From: Malaciobacter pacificus
GTDB taxonomy: Bacteria > Campylobacterota > Campylobacteria > Campylobacterales > Arcobacteraceae
Assembly (NCBI RefSeq): GCF_004214795.1
Contig: NZ_CP035928.1
Coordinates: 868,001 to 932,000, forward strand
Reading direction: 5' to 3'
Length of the DNA: 64,000 nt
Shown: positions 9,147 through 19,000 of the stretch, piece by piece
Layout: each line of letters starts with the position of its first letter
Numbering within the stretch: position 1 is the first letter of the stretch
Position numbers and translations under genes: made by a program
The notes under the pieces: generated by a model
The model's input: the letters and a program-made list of their open reading frames with translations, nothing else
What the model was told of the DNA's origin: nothing
The model's database searches: none

Positions 9147-9621
9147 TACAGGTGGAACATTTAATAAAAGATATAATCCAATTAAAGGACAACTTGAAGT
9201 TCCAAAAGATAATATTGCACTAAATAAGATAATTGAATCTTGTCACAATGTGCAGTTTGATATTAAAAATATAATTTCAAAAGATAGTTTAGATATGACA
9301 GATGTTGATAGAGAAAGAATTTGTACAGAAATACAAAATAGTATAAGTGATAATATTATCATCATCCATGGAACTGATACTATTCATTTAACATCAGCAA
9401 TGATAAAAAAAAGAATCGTAGATAAAAAAATTGTATTTACAGGAGCTATGGTTCCTATGAGTATAGATGAATCAGAAGCTACAATGAATTTTTCAATGGC
9501 TTTAGGTTTTTTAAGTGCAAATCCTAGTTTAGGTACTTATATTGCTATGCATGGAGTTGTCGTTAACTCTTCTAAGTTAGTAAAAAATAGAGAAGAGGGT
9601 AAATTTTTAATTCAAGAATAA
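9127..9621 (+). CDS. Single-domain asparaginase-like protein
   Basis: About 164 residues with the N-terminal asparaginase domain only: INTGGTF at the start carries the first catalytic Thr, and IIHGTDTIHLTSAM near residue 77 the second Thr-Asp pair; VFTGAMVP follows. Ordinary type I/II asparaginases are about 330 residues with a second domain missing here. The start (ATGATG at 9124/9127, after GAGGGAA) lies inside the end of aspA, so translation is coupled. The pairing suggests asparagine to aspartate to fumarate. Whether the half-size protein is catalytic is uncertain. Confidence 0.8.
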   Translation: MKITVINTGGTFNKRYNPIKGQLEVPKDNIALNKIIESCHNVQFDIKNIISKDSLDMTDVDRERICTEIQNSISDNIIIIHGTDTIHLTSAMIKKRIVDKKIVFTGAMVPMSIDESEATMNFSMALGFLSANPSLGTYIAMHGVVVNSSKLVKNREEGKFLIQE

Positions 9622-9641
9622 GAGGTTAAACCTCTTATTTT
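9617..9641. terminator. Bidirectional terminator between asparaginase and ferritin genes
   Basis: A 9-bp stem AATAAGAGG / CCTCTTATT with a TTAAA loop, A-rich on one side and T-rich on the other, sits between two convergent genes and touches both stop codons. Confidence 0.8.
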
Positions 9642-10149
9642 AGTTTGCTGTTGGATCTGTAAATGTTCTTCCACTTAGCTCTTTGTCAATCGTATATAAA
9701 CCATAACCATTATCACCAACAAGTTTAATATGGTCAATAATAGCTTTTACTGTTGCTTCTTCTTCTACTTGTTCTGTAACATACCATTGTAATAGATTAT
9801 ATGTTGCATGGTCTTTGTCTTTCATTGCTAAATCACTTAAAATATTTAGATTTTTTGTCATTTTTTGCTCATGTGCAAGGGATTTTTTAAATACATCTAA
9901 TAGTGATTTATATTCAACTTCTACACTCTCAATAGAAGGTAGTTGAATTTCTACATCTTGGTCTTCAAGATACTTAAATAGTTTCATACCGTGTGCTACT
10001 TCTTCTTGGTATTGAATTAAAAACCAATTTGCTGCACCGTTAAATCCCTCTTTTGAACAATATGCACTCATCCCTAAGTAAATGTATGCAGAGTGGTATT
10101 CTTTATTTAGTTGTGTTATTAGTTCTTTTTGTAGTTCGTTACTAATCAT
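9640..10149 (-). CDS. ftn: Ferritin
   Basis: 169 residues, normal for a bacterial non-haem ferritin. The ferroxidase ligands are visible: Glu in LNKEYHSAYIYLGM, EEVAHGMKLF (ExxH) near residue 50, and the Glu and Gln positions around QWYVTEQVEEEATVKAI. It stores iron as a mineral core in a 24-subunit cytoplasmic shell and limits Fenton chemistry. The ATG follows CAAAGGAATTATA. No convincing Fur box was identified in the 165 bp before it. Confidence 0.93.
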   Translation of the reverse strand: MISNELQKELITQLNKEYHSAYIYLGMSAYCSKEGFNGAANWFLIQYQEEVAHGMKLFKYLEDQDVEIQLPSIESVEVEYKSLLDVFKKSLAHEQKMTKNLNILSDLAMKDKDHATYNLLQWYVTEQVEEEATVKAIIDHIKLVGDNGYGLYTIDKELSGRTFTDPTAN

Positions 10150-10279
10150 TATAATTCCTTTGTTTTTTATATTATTAGTTTAACAAAAAAACTTAATTTA
10201 ATCTTTAAGTGAGAGCTGTTATTAATTTAACTAGAAGAGTTAAAAAATTTATTTAAAAGTAACATAACTAAATTTTAGA

Positions 10280-10285
10280 TAAAAT
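10280..10285 (+). promoter_or_regulatory. Probable -10 element for ppaC
   Basis: TAAAAT lies 32 bp before the ppaC start within an A/T-rich run. Housekeeping promoters in Campylobacterota often show only a -10 box with periodic AT tracts instead of a -35, which fits here. Confidence 0.4.
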
Positions 10286-10316
10286 GCCCAAAATTTTATA
10301 AATTAGGAATAATATT

Positions 10317-11237
10317 ATGGCAATTTATACATGTGGACATACAACTCCTGATTCAGACTCAATCTGTTCAGCGATTTCATTAGCATACCTTTTAAACGCA
10401 ATTGGAAGAGAAGCAATTCCTGCACGTCAAGGACCAGTTTCTCCTGAAACTCAATTTATTTTAGATAGATTTGGTTTTGAAGCTCCTGAGCTTAAAACTG
10501 AATTTGCTGGATGTGAATTATTTATTACAGATTATTCTGATAGAGGACAAGCTCCAAAAGATATTGATGAAGCTACAGTTGTTGGTATTGTAGATCATCA
10601 CAAATTAGGTGATATTGAAACTTCAACTCCATTAGAGTGTTGGATTAGACCAGTAGGATGTACAAATACAATCGTAAAAGAAATGTATGACTATCACAAA
10701 GTAGAAATTCCTGCAAATATTGCTGGTGTTATGTTATGTGCAATTTTAAGTGATACAGTTATTTTTAAATCACCAACTTGTACTGCTAAAGATATCGAAG
10801 TAGTTAGAGAATTAGCTGAGATTGCTGGTGTTGAAGATTTTGGTGCACTTGGTATGGAAATGTTTAAAGTTAAATCAGCAGTTGAGGGTGTTCCTGTTAG
10901 AGAACTTATTTTAAGAGATTACAAACCATTTGATATGCATGGAAATGCAGTAGGAATTGGTCAATTAGAAGTTATTGATTTAGCTATTTTTGATGGAATT
11001 AAAGCTGAATTACAAGCTGATTTAGACAAATTAAGAGAAGAAAATAACTTACATACAGCATGTTTAATCTTAACAGATATTATGAAAGAGGGTTCTGAAG
11101 TACTTGTTTCTTCAACTGATGCATCAATTTTTGAAAAAGCATTTGATGTTAAGTTAGTTGATGGAAAAGTTTGGTTAGATGGTTGTCTATCTAGAAAAAA
11201 ACAAATTATTCCTTTCTTACAACCTGCATTTGCATAA
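10317..11237 (+). CDS. ppaC: Manganese-dependent inorganic pyrophosphatase
   Basis: A family II pyrophosphatase of the DHH superfamily, 306 residues, hydrolysing pyrophosphate to phosphate in the cytoplasm. Metal-binding motifs are clear: GHTTPDSDS at residues 7-15, the DHH triad at 93-95 (VDHHKLGD), LSDTVIFKSPT near 144, and the C-terminal SRKKQIIP substrate-binding motif. It stands alone with its own promoter and a strong terminator. Confidence 0.96.
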   Translation: MAIYTCGHTTPDSDSICSAISLAYLLNAIGREAIPARQGPVSPETQFILDRFGFEAPELKTEFAGCELFITDYSDRGQAPKDIDEATVVGIVDHHKLGDIETSTPLECWIRPVGCTNTIVKEMYDYHKVEIPANIAGVMLCAILSDTVIFKSPTCTAKDIEVVRELAEIAGVEDFGALGMEMFKVKSAVEGVPVRELILRDYKPFDMHGNAVGIGQLEVIDLAIFDGIKAELQADLDKLREENNLHTACLILTDIMKEGSEVLVSSTDASIFEKAFDVKLVDGKVWLDGCLSRKKQIIPFLQPAFA

Positions 11238-11244
11238 TCAATTT

Positions 11245-11270
11245 AAAAAGAGAGTTTAAACTCTCTTTTT
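11245..11270 (+). terminator. Intrinsic terminator after ppaC
   Basis: A fully palindromic stretch with arms AAAAAGAGAG and CTCTCTTTTT around TTTAAA, ending in a T-run, begins 7 bp after the ppaC stop. Confidence 0.9.
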
Positions 11271-11548
11271 ATTTTATCTTCTATAAAAATTAATCTTTAG
11301 ACTTAAGATTTAAAAACCACTTTTACTGTTCCAAAAGTCTTAAGGTTTGAGAGAATTTCCAAATTCTACTTATTGAACACTTTTTGGAACAAATTATATC
11401 TCTAAATAAAGGTTATAAAGCCAATAAGTGAGATTTTCTAATTTTGTTCCAAAATTTAGAGACTTAGGGAAAGGTTATCCAAAATTTTATGTACTATTTT
11501 CTATTGACAGATCATAAATCTCATTTTAATATTTTTAAAATAATAATA
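11271..11548. other. Non-coding stretch with repeated TTTTGGAACA motif
   Basis: No credible gene is seen between ppaC and the diguanylate cyclase. The 10-mer TTTTGGAACA occurs three times: as its complement at 11327-11336 and 11445-11454 and directly at 11382-11391. An 8-bp inverted pair ACTTATTG / CAATAAGT (about 11368 and 11422) lies among them. This may be regulatory DNA for the cyclase gene or a structured RNA, but no known family is recognised. Confidence 0.4.
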
Positions 11549-11557
11549 TGTTATAAT
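11549..11557 (+). promoter_or_regulatory. Extended -10 promoter of the cyclase gene
   Basis: TGTTATAAT has the extended -10 form TGnTATAAT and ends 26 bp before the TTG start, giving a leader of about 20 nt that holds the AAGGAG ribosome site. Confidence 0.6.
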
Positions 11558-11583
11558 TATTGTGACAAAAGAAGGAGATTATT

Positions 11584-13518
11584 TTGAGTACTAAATCAAA
11601 GATATTACTTTTAGTATTGTTTATATTTATAAATACTTCTGTTTATTTAATCTCAGAAAATATTCAAAAACATATGATAAATCTAATTTTAAAAGAAGAT
11701 TTACAAAAACTTCAAATTCACTATGACATTTTAAATACATCACAAAAAAATATAGCTTATTCTGTTTCTAACTCAATAATTAGAAATACAGATTTAATTA
11801 AGTTTTTAAGTGCCTCATACACATTAAATGAAAAACAAAACAAAATTAATAGAGAAAAACTTTATAATCAACTTTTACCAAATTATGAAGATATAAAAAA
11901 ACAAGGTGTTTTACAACTTCAATTTGTAAATAAAGATAATATCTCTTTTCTAAGAGTTCATAAACCATCTAAATTTGGTGATGATTTAACTAATATTAGA
12001 GAAGACTTTAAATTAGTTAATCAAACAAAAAAACCTATTAGAGGTTTTACTCAAGGAAGAACTTCTCATGGTTTTAGAAATACATTTCCAATATTTGATG
12101 CAAATAATATTCATATAGGTGCTATGGAAATATCTTTTTCAAGTAATCATTACCAATGGTATTTGAATAATGTAAGTAATATACACTCTCATTTTCTAGT
12201 AGACAAACAACTATTTACCACTAAAGCATGGGAAACAAAAGATTTAATATTGAACTATTATCAAGCTGCTGAACATGAAAATAAGATGCTTAATTTAAGT
12301 ACTCTTCATTCAAAGCAAGAATGTATTTTAAGCAATAAGAAAAAACTTTTACCCCATAAAAAAACCATTGATATAAATGTTGAAAAAGGTGAGCGATTTA
12401 ATTTTTATGCCAAATATAATGGAACTATTGAAATAGTATCTTTTTTACCAATAAAAAACTTAAGTCAAAGTACAGTTGCCTGGATTGTATCTTACACTAA
12501 GTCAGATATTATTAATTCAACTCTTCAAAATGTTCTAGTTACTCGAATTGTCTCTTTTTTAGTATCTCTTTTAATTATCTATTTGATATTTAGACAAATT
12601 AAGTCTAATATTAAAATAAAAGAAGAAAAAGAAAAATCTGAGAAGCAAAGATTTTTACTTGATGAAATTCTTAATACAACAGATAATATATTATTAATAA
12701 CAGATTTTAAAGATGTAAAATTTTCTAATGATAAATTTAAATCAATTGCGTTAGTTAGGAACACTTCTGATTTTAACAATGAAATGGACCATAATATATT
12801 AAATTTATTTATTAAACACGAGGGATACCTTCATGCAGGATTGTTAAAAGATAATGAATCCTTTGCCCATTTATATAAAAATACAAGAATAACAGATAGA
12901 AAAGTTCTATTACTAAATGAAAAGTTTGAACCAAAAGCTTACTCTATAGAGATGCAAAAACTACATATCAATGGAGATTTCCTAATAACTTTGTTTGACA
13001 TTTCAAAAATGCAAGAAGAGTTCATAAAAGTAGAAAATAAAGCTTATATTGATGGACTTACAGGTGTTTATAATAGGAATAAATTTAATGAATTATTTGA
13101 AAATGAACTAGAAAGGGTTAAAAGGTATAATGTTCCATTATCTATTTCAATATTAGATATTGATAGATTTAAATCTTTTAATGATAAATTTGGACATTCA
13201 ATTGGAGATGAAGTCTTAATATCAATGGCTCAAACAGTTAATAATAATATTCGAGCAAATGATATATTTGCAAGATGGGGTGGTGAAGAATTTATAATTA
13301 TGTTTATTAATACACCTTTAGAAAAAGCAAAAAAAGTAGCAGAGTCTCTAAAAGATAAAATTGAAGAGAATAAACATCCTACAGCAGGAAAAATAACAGC
13401 AAGCTTTGGCGTTACAGAGTATAAAGATGGTGACAATTTGGACATTATGTTTAGAAGATGTGATGAAGCACTATATAAGGCTAAAGCCAATGGAAGAAAT
13501 AGAGTAGAAATTATATAA
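11584..13518 (+). CDS. Membrane diguanylate cyclase with extracytoplasmic sensor
   Basis: 644 residues beginning with TTG after GAAGGAGATTATT. One membrane helix near residues 6-24 and a second near 313-335 enclose a roughly 290-residue periplasmic domain, probably of the Cache type. A linker or weak PAS-like region follows, then a GGDEF domain at about 475-642. The active loop is GGEEF near 566-570 and an inhibitory RxxD site (RAND) stands five residues before it, so the enzyme should make c-di-GMP and be product-inhibited. The signal sensed is unknown. Confidence 0.9.
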   Translation: MSTKSKILLLVLFIFINTSVYLISENIQKHMINLILKEDLQKLQIHYDILNTSQKNIAYSVSNSIIRNTDLIKFLSASYTLNEKQNKINREKLYNQLLPNYEDIKKQGVLQLQFVNKDNISFLRVHKPSKFGDDLTNIREDFKLVNQTKKPIRGFTQGRTSHGFRNTFPIFDANNIHIGAMEISFSSNHYQWYLNNVSNIHSHFLVDKQLFTTKAWETKDLILNYYQAAEHENKMLNLSTLHSKQECILSNKKKLLPHKKTIDINVEKGERFNFYAKYNGTIEIVSFLPIKNLSQSTVAWIVSYTKSDIINSTLQNVLVTRIVSFLVSLLIIYLIFRQIKSNIKIKEEKEKSEKQRFLLDEILNTTDNILLITDFKDVKFSNDKFKSIALVRNTSDFNNEMDHNILNLFIKHEGYLHAGLLKDNESFAHLYKNTRITDRKVLLLNEKFEPKAYSIEMQKLHINGDFLITLFDISKMQEEFIKVENKAYIDGLTGVYNRNKFNELFENELERVKRYNVPLSISILDIDRFKSFNDKFGHSIGDEVLISMAQTVNNNIRANDIFARWGGEEFIIMFINTPLEKAKKVAESLKDKIEENKHPTAGKITASFGVTEYKDGDNLDIMFRRCDEALYKAKANGRNRVEII

Positions 13519-13633
13519 ATATTTAATTTCTTGAACTAAGTTATCAACAGAAAATATGACTTATAAAAATTAGTTCCAAAACCTGTACTTTTTTGCGCAA
13601 ATTAGGATTAGTTAGATTAACTATACTAAAACT

Positions 13634-14293
13634 CTAAACAAATCTCAAATTTTGATTATTTATCTCTTTATATTTTTCAATTAACTGTTCATATTGTAAG
13701 TTAAAATCATTATATAAAAAAGAGTAATCTTCTTCATCATCCTTATATTTTTCATAACTATTTTTATATGAATTTGAAAGAGTATCTAAAAAATCAAATG
13801 ATTGAACACTTAATAATATCTCATCTAGCTTCTCTTGAGAAATTACTTCTGTTGGTTTTAATCTTTGATTTGAAGTTTTATTTACAATTGTTTCATATAA
13901 TAAATCTGATAGTTTAGTGCTTGAATTTATACTTTTAAAATAGTTGTGTTTATCATCATACATATTAGATAAAAAAGTTGTGCCTAAAGAAAATGGGTGC
14001 CCTAAAACCGTGTTAAACATTGCCTTTGCAAGATTTTTATCTTCTGTAAATAAAGTTGCTATTCTTAAGTTTTTTGCTAACTCTTTATCTTTATCATTTG
14101 TAAAGATAGAATCTATCTCTTCAAGAGTGATTCCATCAATATTTTCAAAAGAGAAACTATTTGTTTTAGAGCTATTTTGAGTGTTTACGCTTATATTTTT
14201 TACTTCATCTAAAAAAGTAGTTTCACTTTTTTGCGTTTTATCTTTTTGGATATTTGCCTTAATCAGTAACTCATTTATATTTGAAGTAATCAT
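13634..14293 (-). CDS. Uncharacterised protein, follows agmatinase-family gene
   Basis: 219 residues, hydrophilic and acidic, with no signal peptide or membrane helix. The first 45 residues are low-complexity (rich in Lys, Thr, Ser, Asn), followed by a helical centre (EEIDSIFTNDKDKELAKNL, then ATLFTEDKNLAKAMFNTV) and an acidic coiled tail. I do not recognise a family. The ATG has AAGG eight bases upstream. It lies 12 bp after the agmatinase-family gene on the same strand, so the two are probably co-transcribed. Confidence 0.65.
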   Translation of the reverse strand: MITSNINELLIKANIQKDKTQKSETTFLDEVKNISVNTQNSSKTNSFSFENIDGITLEEIDSIFTNDKDKELAKNLRIATLFTEDKNLAKAMFNTVLGHPFSLGTTFLSNMYDDKHNYFKSINSSTKLSDLLYETIVNKTSNQRLKPTEVISQEKLDEILLSVQSFDFLDTLSNSYKNSYEKYKDDEEDYSFLYNDFNLQYEQLIEKYKEINNQNLRFV

Positions 14294-14305
14294 AAAAAAC
14301 CTTAA

Positions 14306-15367
14306 TTATTTATACTCTATTTTTCCTTGACTAGCAAGTAATGCCCCACAAAGTTGATAAAGAACTCTTGCACCAACATTTGCATCCCATCCATCTTCAC
14401 TATCTCCAACTTCACATAAATCAAAACCTATGATATTTCTTCCACTTTTTACAACCATAAAAATTAAGTGTTCAAGTTCACTGTATCTTAAACCACCTGG
14501 GACTGGAGTTCCTGTATTTGGACAGTTTAGTGGCTCTAATCCATCAATATCAATTGATAAATAAACATTTTGTGGAAGTTGCTCTATATAAGGAGCAAAA
14601 ACTTCTTCTAGTGATTTACCACTAGCTAATTGAGCTTGCATATCTGTATCATATAGACATGCACCTTTTTTTCCATACTCAATCATTCTATTTGCTTCTT
14701 CACTACTATAATCTCTAATTCCAATTTGAACTAAATTTGAAATATCTTCACACTCATTCATAGCATTATAAAAAATTGACGCATGAGAATATGTAAAACC
14801 TTCATATGCCTCTCTTAAATCATGGTGTGCATCAACATGTAAAATTCCAAACTTTTCAATTTGTGTGTCATTTAAAGCTTTTATTAATCCAAGTGGACTA
14901 GAGTGATCTCCTCCAACAACTCCTACAAATTTACCTTTTGTAATTTGATCCATAGCTTTTTCATAAACTGATTCATTTAATTCATTTGAAGCATCATTTA
15001 CAAATTGTAAAGCCTTTTTATCACTTTTACCTTTTTCTAGTGCTTCTATAACTTTTACTGCTTTTTTTCTAGCTTTATTACTTAATTTTAATAACTCTTT
15101 ATCTGTATTTAACATACAAATACCAGCAGTATAAGGCTTAATATAGTGGTAAGTTTCAACATCTAATTGGTGGCTTGAAGTTCTAATAGCATCAGGAGCA
15201 TTAGCAGTTCCCTCACCAAATGAAACTGTAGCTTCCCACGGTACTGGAATTAAAACTAATTTAGCTTCTTGGGGGTCTAGTCTTCCTCCAATAAATCCAT
15301 CGTCTTCTTGCGGAGGTAGTCCTAATTCTAATACTTCAATCTCTTCTTTTAACGTTCTATATGACAT
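14306..15367 (-). CDS. speB: Agmatinase/arginase-family ureohydrolase
   Basis: 353 residues, somewhat longer than a typical 300-residue agmatinase. The binuclear Mn site motifs are present: GGDHSSPLG near residue 153, DAHHDLR (variant of DAHxD) near 180, and SIDIDGLEP near 270. The family hydrolyses guanidino compounds: agmatine to putrescine and urea, or arginine to ornithine and urea. The exact substrate cannot be fixed from sequence; some members use other guanidino compounds. The ATG follows ACAGGAATATTA. Confidence 0.85.
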   Translation of the reverse strand: MSYRTLKEEIEVLELGLPPQEDDGFIGGRLDPQEAKLVLIPVPWEATVSFGEGTANAPDAIRTSSHQLDVETYHYIKPYTAGICMLNTDKELLKLSNKARKKAVKVIEALEKGKSDKKALQFVNDASNELNESVYEKAMDQITKGKFVGVVGGDHSSPLGLIKALNDTQIEKFGILHVDAHHDLREAYEGFTYSHASIFYNAMNECEDISNLVQIGIRDYSSEEANRMIEYGKKGACLYDTDMQAQLASGKSLEEVFAPYIEQLPQNVYLSIDIDGLEPLNCPNTGTPVPGGLRYSELEHLIFMVVKSGRNIIGFDLCEVGDSEDGWDANVGARVLYQLCGALLASQGKIEYK

Positions 15368-15494
15368 TAATATTCCTGTAATTTTAAATATTTTGAATTA
15401 TAAGATATTTATCTCAATAATAATGTTAATTCTTAATTATATTTTTATAAAATATCTTATGGCAGAGCAATTATAAAAAAGGAGTTTGTGTTAA

Positions 15495-15965
15495 ATGACA
15501 CCAGCAATTAATCTATTGAAAAAAAATAAAATAAAATTTGAGTTACACAAATACAAACATGATCCAGCATGTACTGATTTTGGAAATGAAGCTGTTGAGA
15601 AATTAGGGTTAGATGCAAATCAAGTATTTAAAACTCTTTTGGTTGAACTATCTCCCAAAGAATTAGCTGTTGCAGTCTTACCTGTATCTAAAATGTTAAG
15701 TTTAAAATTTATAGCAGAAGCTTTAGGCTCAAAAAAAGCAGTTATGGCAAATAAAGATGAGGCACAAAAAGTAACTGGTTATTTACTTGGGGGTATTTCT
15801 CCTCTTGGACAAAAAAAACTTTTAAGAACCATTATAGATGAAAGTGCTAAAAGTTTTGAAACTATTTACATTAGTGGAGGGAAAAGGGGTTTAGATATAG
15901 AACTTAACCCTAATGATTTGGTAAAAGTATTAAATTCAAAGTATGATAAAGTTACTAGTAAATGA
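15495..15965 (+). CDS. ybaK: Cys-tRNA(Pro)/aminoacyl-tRNA deacylase YbaK
   Basis: 156 residues, full length for the YbaK/EbsC family. The catalytic Lys region is seen in [12 protein letters not shown] near residue 49, with [14 protein letters not shown] near 95 and the C-terminal [14 protein letters not shown]. It hydrolyses Cys-tRNA(Pro) formed by proline-tRNA synthetase error. The start follows AAAAAGGAG. It is divergent from the agmatinase-family gene and about 95 bp upstream of the glutamate dehydrogenase. Confidence 0.9.
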   Translation: MTPAINLLKKNKIKFELHKYKHDPACTDFGNEAVEKLGLDANQVFKTLLVELSPKELAVAVLPVSKMLSLKFIAEALGSKKAVMANKDEAQKVTGYLLGGISPLGQKKLLRTIIDESAKSFETIYISGGKRGLDIELNPNDLVKVLNSKYDKVTSK

Positions 15966-16061
15966 TAAAAAAGTTAATTTATTGTTTATTTAACATTTCA
16001 TTAACTTATAAAGAGTAAGATTAAAATTATATAATAAATAATTTTAATTAAGGATTTTAAA

Positions 16062-19000
16062 ATGGCTACTTCAGATATTCAAGCAATATGTGCACAACTG
16101 TTAACACCTGAGGATTTAGCGGTAAGTGATGAGCTTTTTAATAGAGTATTAGAAGATGGAATTGTTACAAAAATTTTAGAAAATAAAAATAACAAATACA
16201 TAAAAATATTTTCAAAAGAGCAGATGTTTTTATCAAATGTTACTCCATTATTACATAACATCGGCTTTGAAATTATTGATGAAGTAACTTACAATGTAAC
16301 AAATAAAAAAGAGTTGATTTATATCTCAAGGTTTAATTTAAACATTCAAGATTTTAAGAAGTTGGAATTTGCGAAGGAGAATATTGAAGAGATAATTACA
16401 AATTCATTAAAAGATACTACAGTAAAGCATTCTAAAGCATTCTTACTTGTATATGAACAAAACTTTAGTTTAAGAAAAGTAAATTTAATTAGAGCATTTA
16501 TTGAGTATTTAGACCAAGCAGTTTTAGAAATAAACTCATCTGCAATTTTAAATACATACACAAATCATCATAATATTACAGCACTTTTCGTAGAGTATTT
16601 TTTAACAAAATTTGGTCCAGATATAAAAAATAGAGATTTTGAACTTAGCGTTATTTCAGAAAAGATAAAAGAAGAGATAAAAAAAGTGCCTCAAATTCTA
16701 GATGATAAAATTTTAAATCTTACTTTCTCTTTTTTATGTTCACTTTTAAGAACGAACTACTTCTTAAATCAAGAAGCAATTTCATTTAAAATTGATACTG
16801 CTTGTTTTGGAAAAGACTTAAAAGGACTTCAGCCAAATATTGAGAATTTCATTTTTCACCAAGATTTCTATGGTGTTCATTTAAGAATGACAAAGGTTTC
16901 AAGAGGAGGTCTTAGATGGTCAGATAGACATGATGATTATAGACAAGAAGTGAAATCTTTAATGATTACTCAAGAAGGAAAAAACTCAATTATCATTCCA
17001 AGCGGTGCTAAAGGTGGTTTTGTAATAAAAAGAGATGATGTTTCAATGGAGTTTTTCACTGAAGTTTATTCAAAATTTATTAATGCAAATTTAGATTTAG
17101 TTGATAATTTAGTTGATGGGGTAGTTGTAAAAAATGAGAAAGTAGTCTCTTATGATGGGGATGATTATTATTTTGTAGTTGCTGCTGATAAAGGAACTGC
17201 TTCTATGAGTGATGTTGCAAATAATATTGCAATAAGTAGAAACTATTGGCTAGGTGATGCTTTTGCTAGTGGGGGAAGTAATGGTTATGGTCATAAAGAT
17301 TTAGGTATAACTGCTCGTGGTGCAATAATGTCATCAAAGAGATTTTTTATAGAAGATAATATAGATATTTATAAAGATGAAATTTCAGTAGTTGGACTTG
17401 GTTCTATGAGTGGTGATGTTTTTGGAAATGGAATGTTAGAGTCTAATAAATTTAAATTATTAGCTGCAATTTCCCACAAAGATATTTTTATTGATCCAAA
17501 TCCAAATGTAAAAAAAGCTTATGAAGAGAGAAAAAGATTATTTGAATCAAAAAATGGTGGTTGGAGTAATTATGATACAAAACTAATCTCAAAAGGTGGT
17601 GGAGTATTTAAAAGAAGCGATAAAGAAATTGAGTTGTCTGCTGAAATTAAAAAGCTAATTAATACTACTAAAAAAACTATTTCAGGCGAAGAGTTATGTA
17701 GAAAACTTTTAACTTTAGATGTTGATATGTTATTTAATGGTGGTGTTGGAACTTATGTAAAAGCAAGTGATGAAAATAACCTTGACATTGGTGATAAACA
17801 AAATGAAGCGGTTAGAGTTGATGCAAATGAATTAAGAGCTAAAGTAGTTTGTGAAGGTGGAAATTTAGGATTTACTCAAAAAGCTAGAATAGAGTATGCC
17901 TTAAATGGTGGACGAATAAATCTTGATGCTATAGATAATGCTGCAGGTGTTAATACGTCTGATCATGAAGTAAATTTAAAAATTCTATTAAATATTATTA
18001 AAAATCAAGGGATTTTAGATGAAACTCAAGCTAAAGATACTCTTCATTCTTTAACTGAACAAATTGTTCAAATGGTATTAAAAAATAACTATGAACAAGC
18101 TTGTGTTATTTCTATGGATGAACAATTTTCTACTAAGTATCCAAATGATTTTATTAAATCAATTGAAGTTTTAGAAAATGAATTAGTATCATTTAATAAG
18201 TCAGCATTTTATATTCCAAAAAGAGAAAATATAAATGATATTATAGATATTAATGGTTCTATTGTAAGACCAGTTCTAGGTTCTGTTTTATCTTACACAA
18301 AAATTTTTCTGAAGAAAATATTGCTTGAATCAAAAATTTTAGATGATGCTTTTGTAACACAGTATTTATTTAAATATTATCCTAAATCTTTTGTAGGGGC
18401 GTATGAGCAACAAATTTTAAATCATCCATTAAAAAAAGAGATTATAGCAACTGTTATTGCTGATATTATTATAAACCATCAAGGTATTACATTTATAAGT
18501 GATTATGAAAAACTTGGTAAAGAGAGATTTTTACTAAAAGTTAAATCATTTTTAGTTGTTAGAGAGCTTTTTGGTGCTGATGAGATTAGAGAAAAAATTT
18601 ATAGTCAAGATTATGTTTTAAATAGTGATAGACAGTATAAACTAATTGGGAAACTTGAGTATGTACTTTATGCAAGTACAAAATGGATGGTTAAATATCT
18701 AAAGAAAAATCAATTAGATTCCTCTCATATTATTGACCATAAAGAAGAGTTATTTACACTATTGTCACAAGTTCACAACCAAAGTGTAGAGACTTTAATA
18801 CCTAATGATGAGAATTTCAATAAATTCTTCAGTGTGATTGATTATCTAAGATTTGCAGTTGCTGCAATTGTGATAAAAGAGAATACTAATCATTCATTTA
18901 AAGATGTAATTATTTTATTTTATTCATTAATTCATGAATTTAATATTTTAGAAATTATCATTGCATTAAATAAAGTAAAAATCTCAGGACATAGTGATGT

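Noticed and set aside
13230-13490. Antisense open frame within the GGDEF region of the cyclase
   Set aside because: It mirrors conserved GGDEF codons, has no ribosome site, and similar shadows appear opposite the other GGDEF gene (54427-54786).
13540-13633. Possible regulatory repeat linked to the GTTCCAAAA motif
   Set aside because: Only one partial match (AGTTCCAAAAC near 13573) is present, which is within chance for this base composition.
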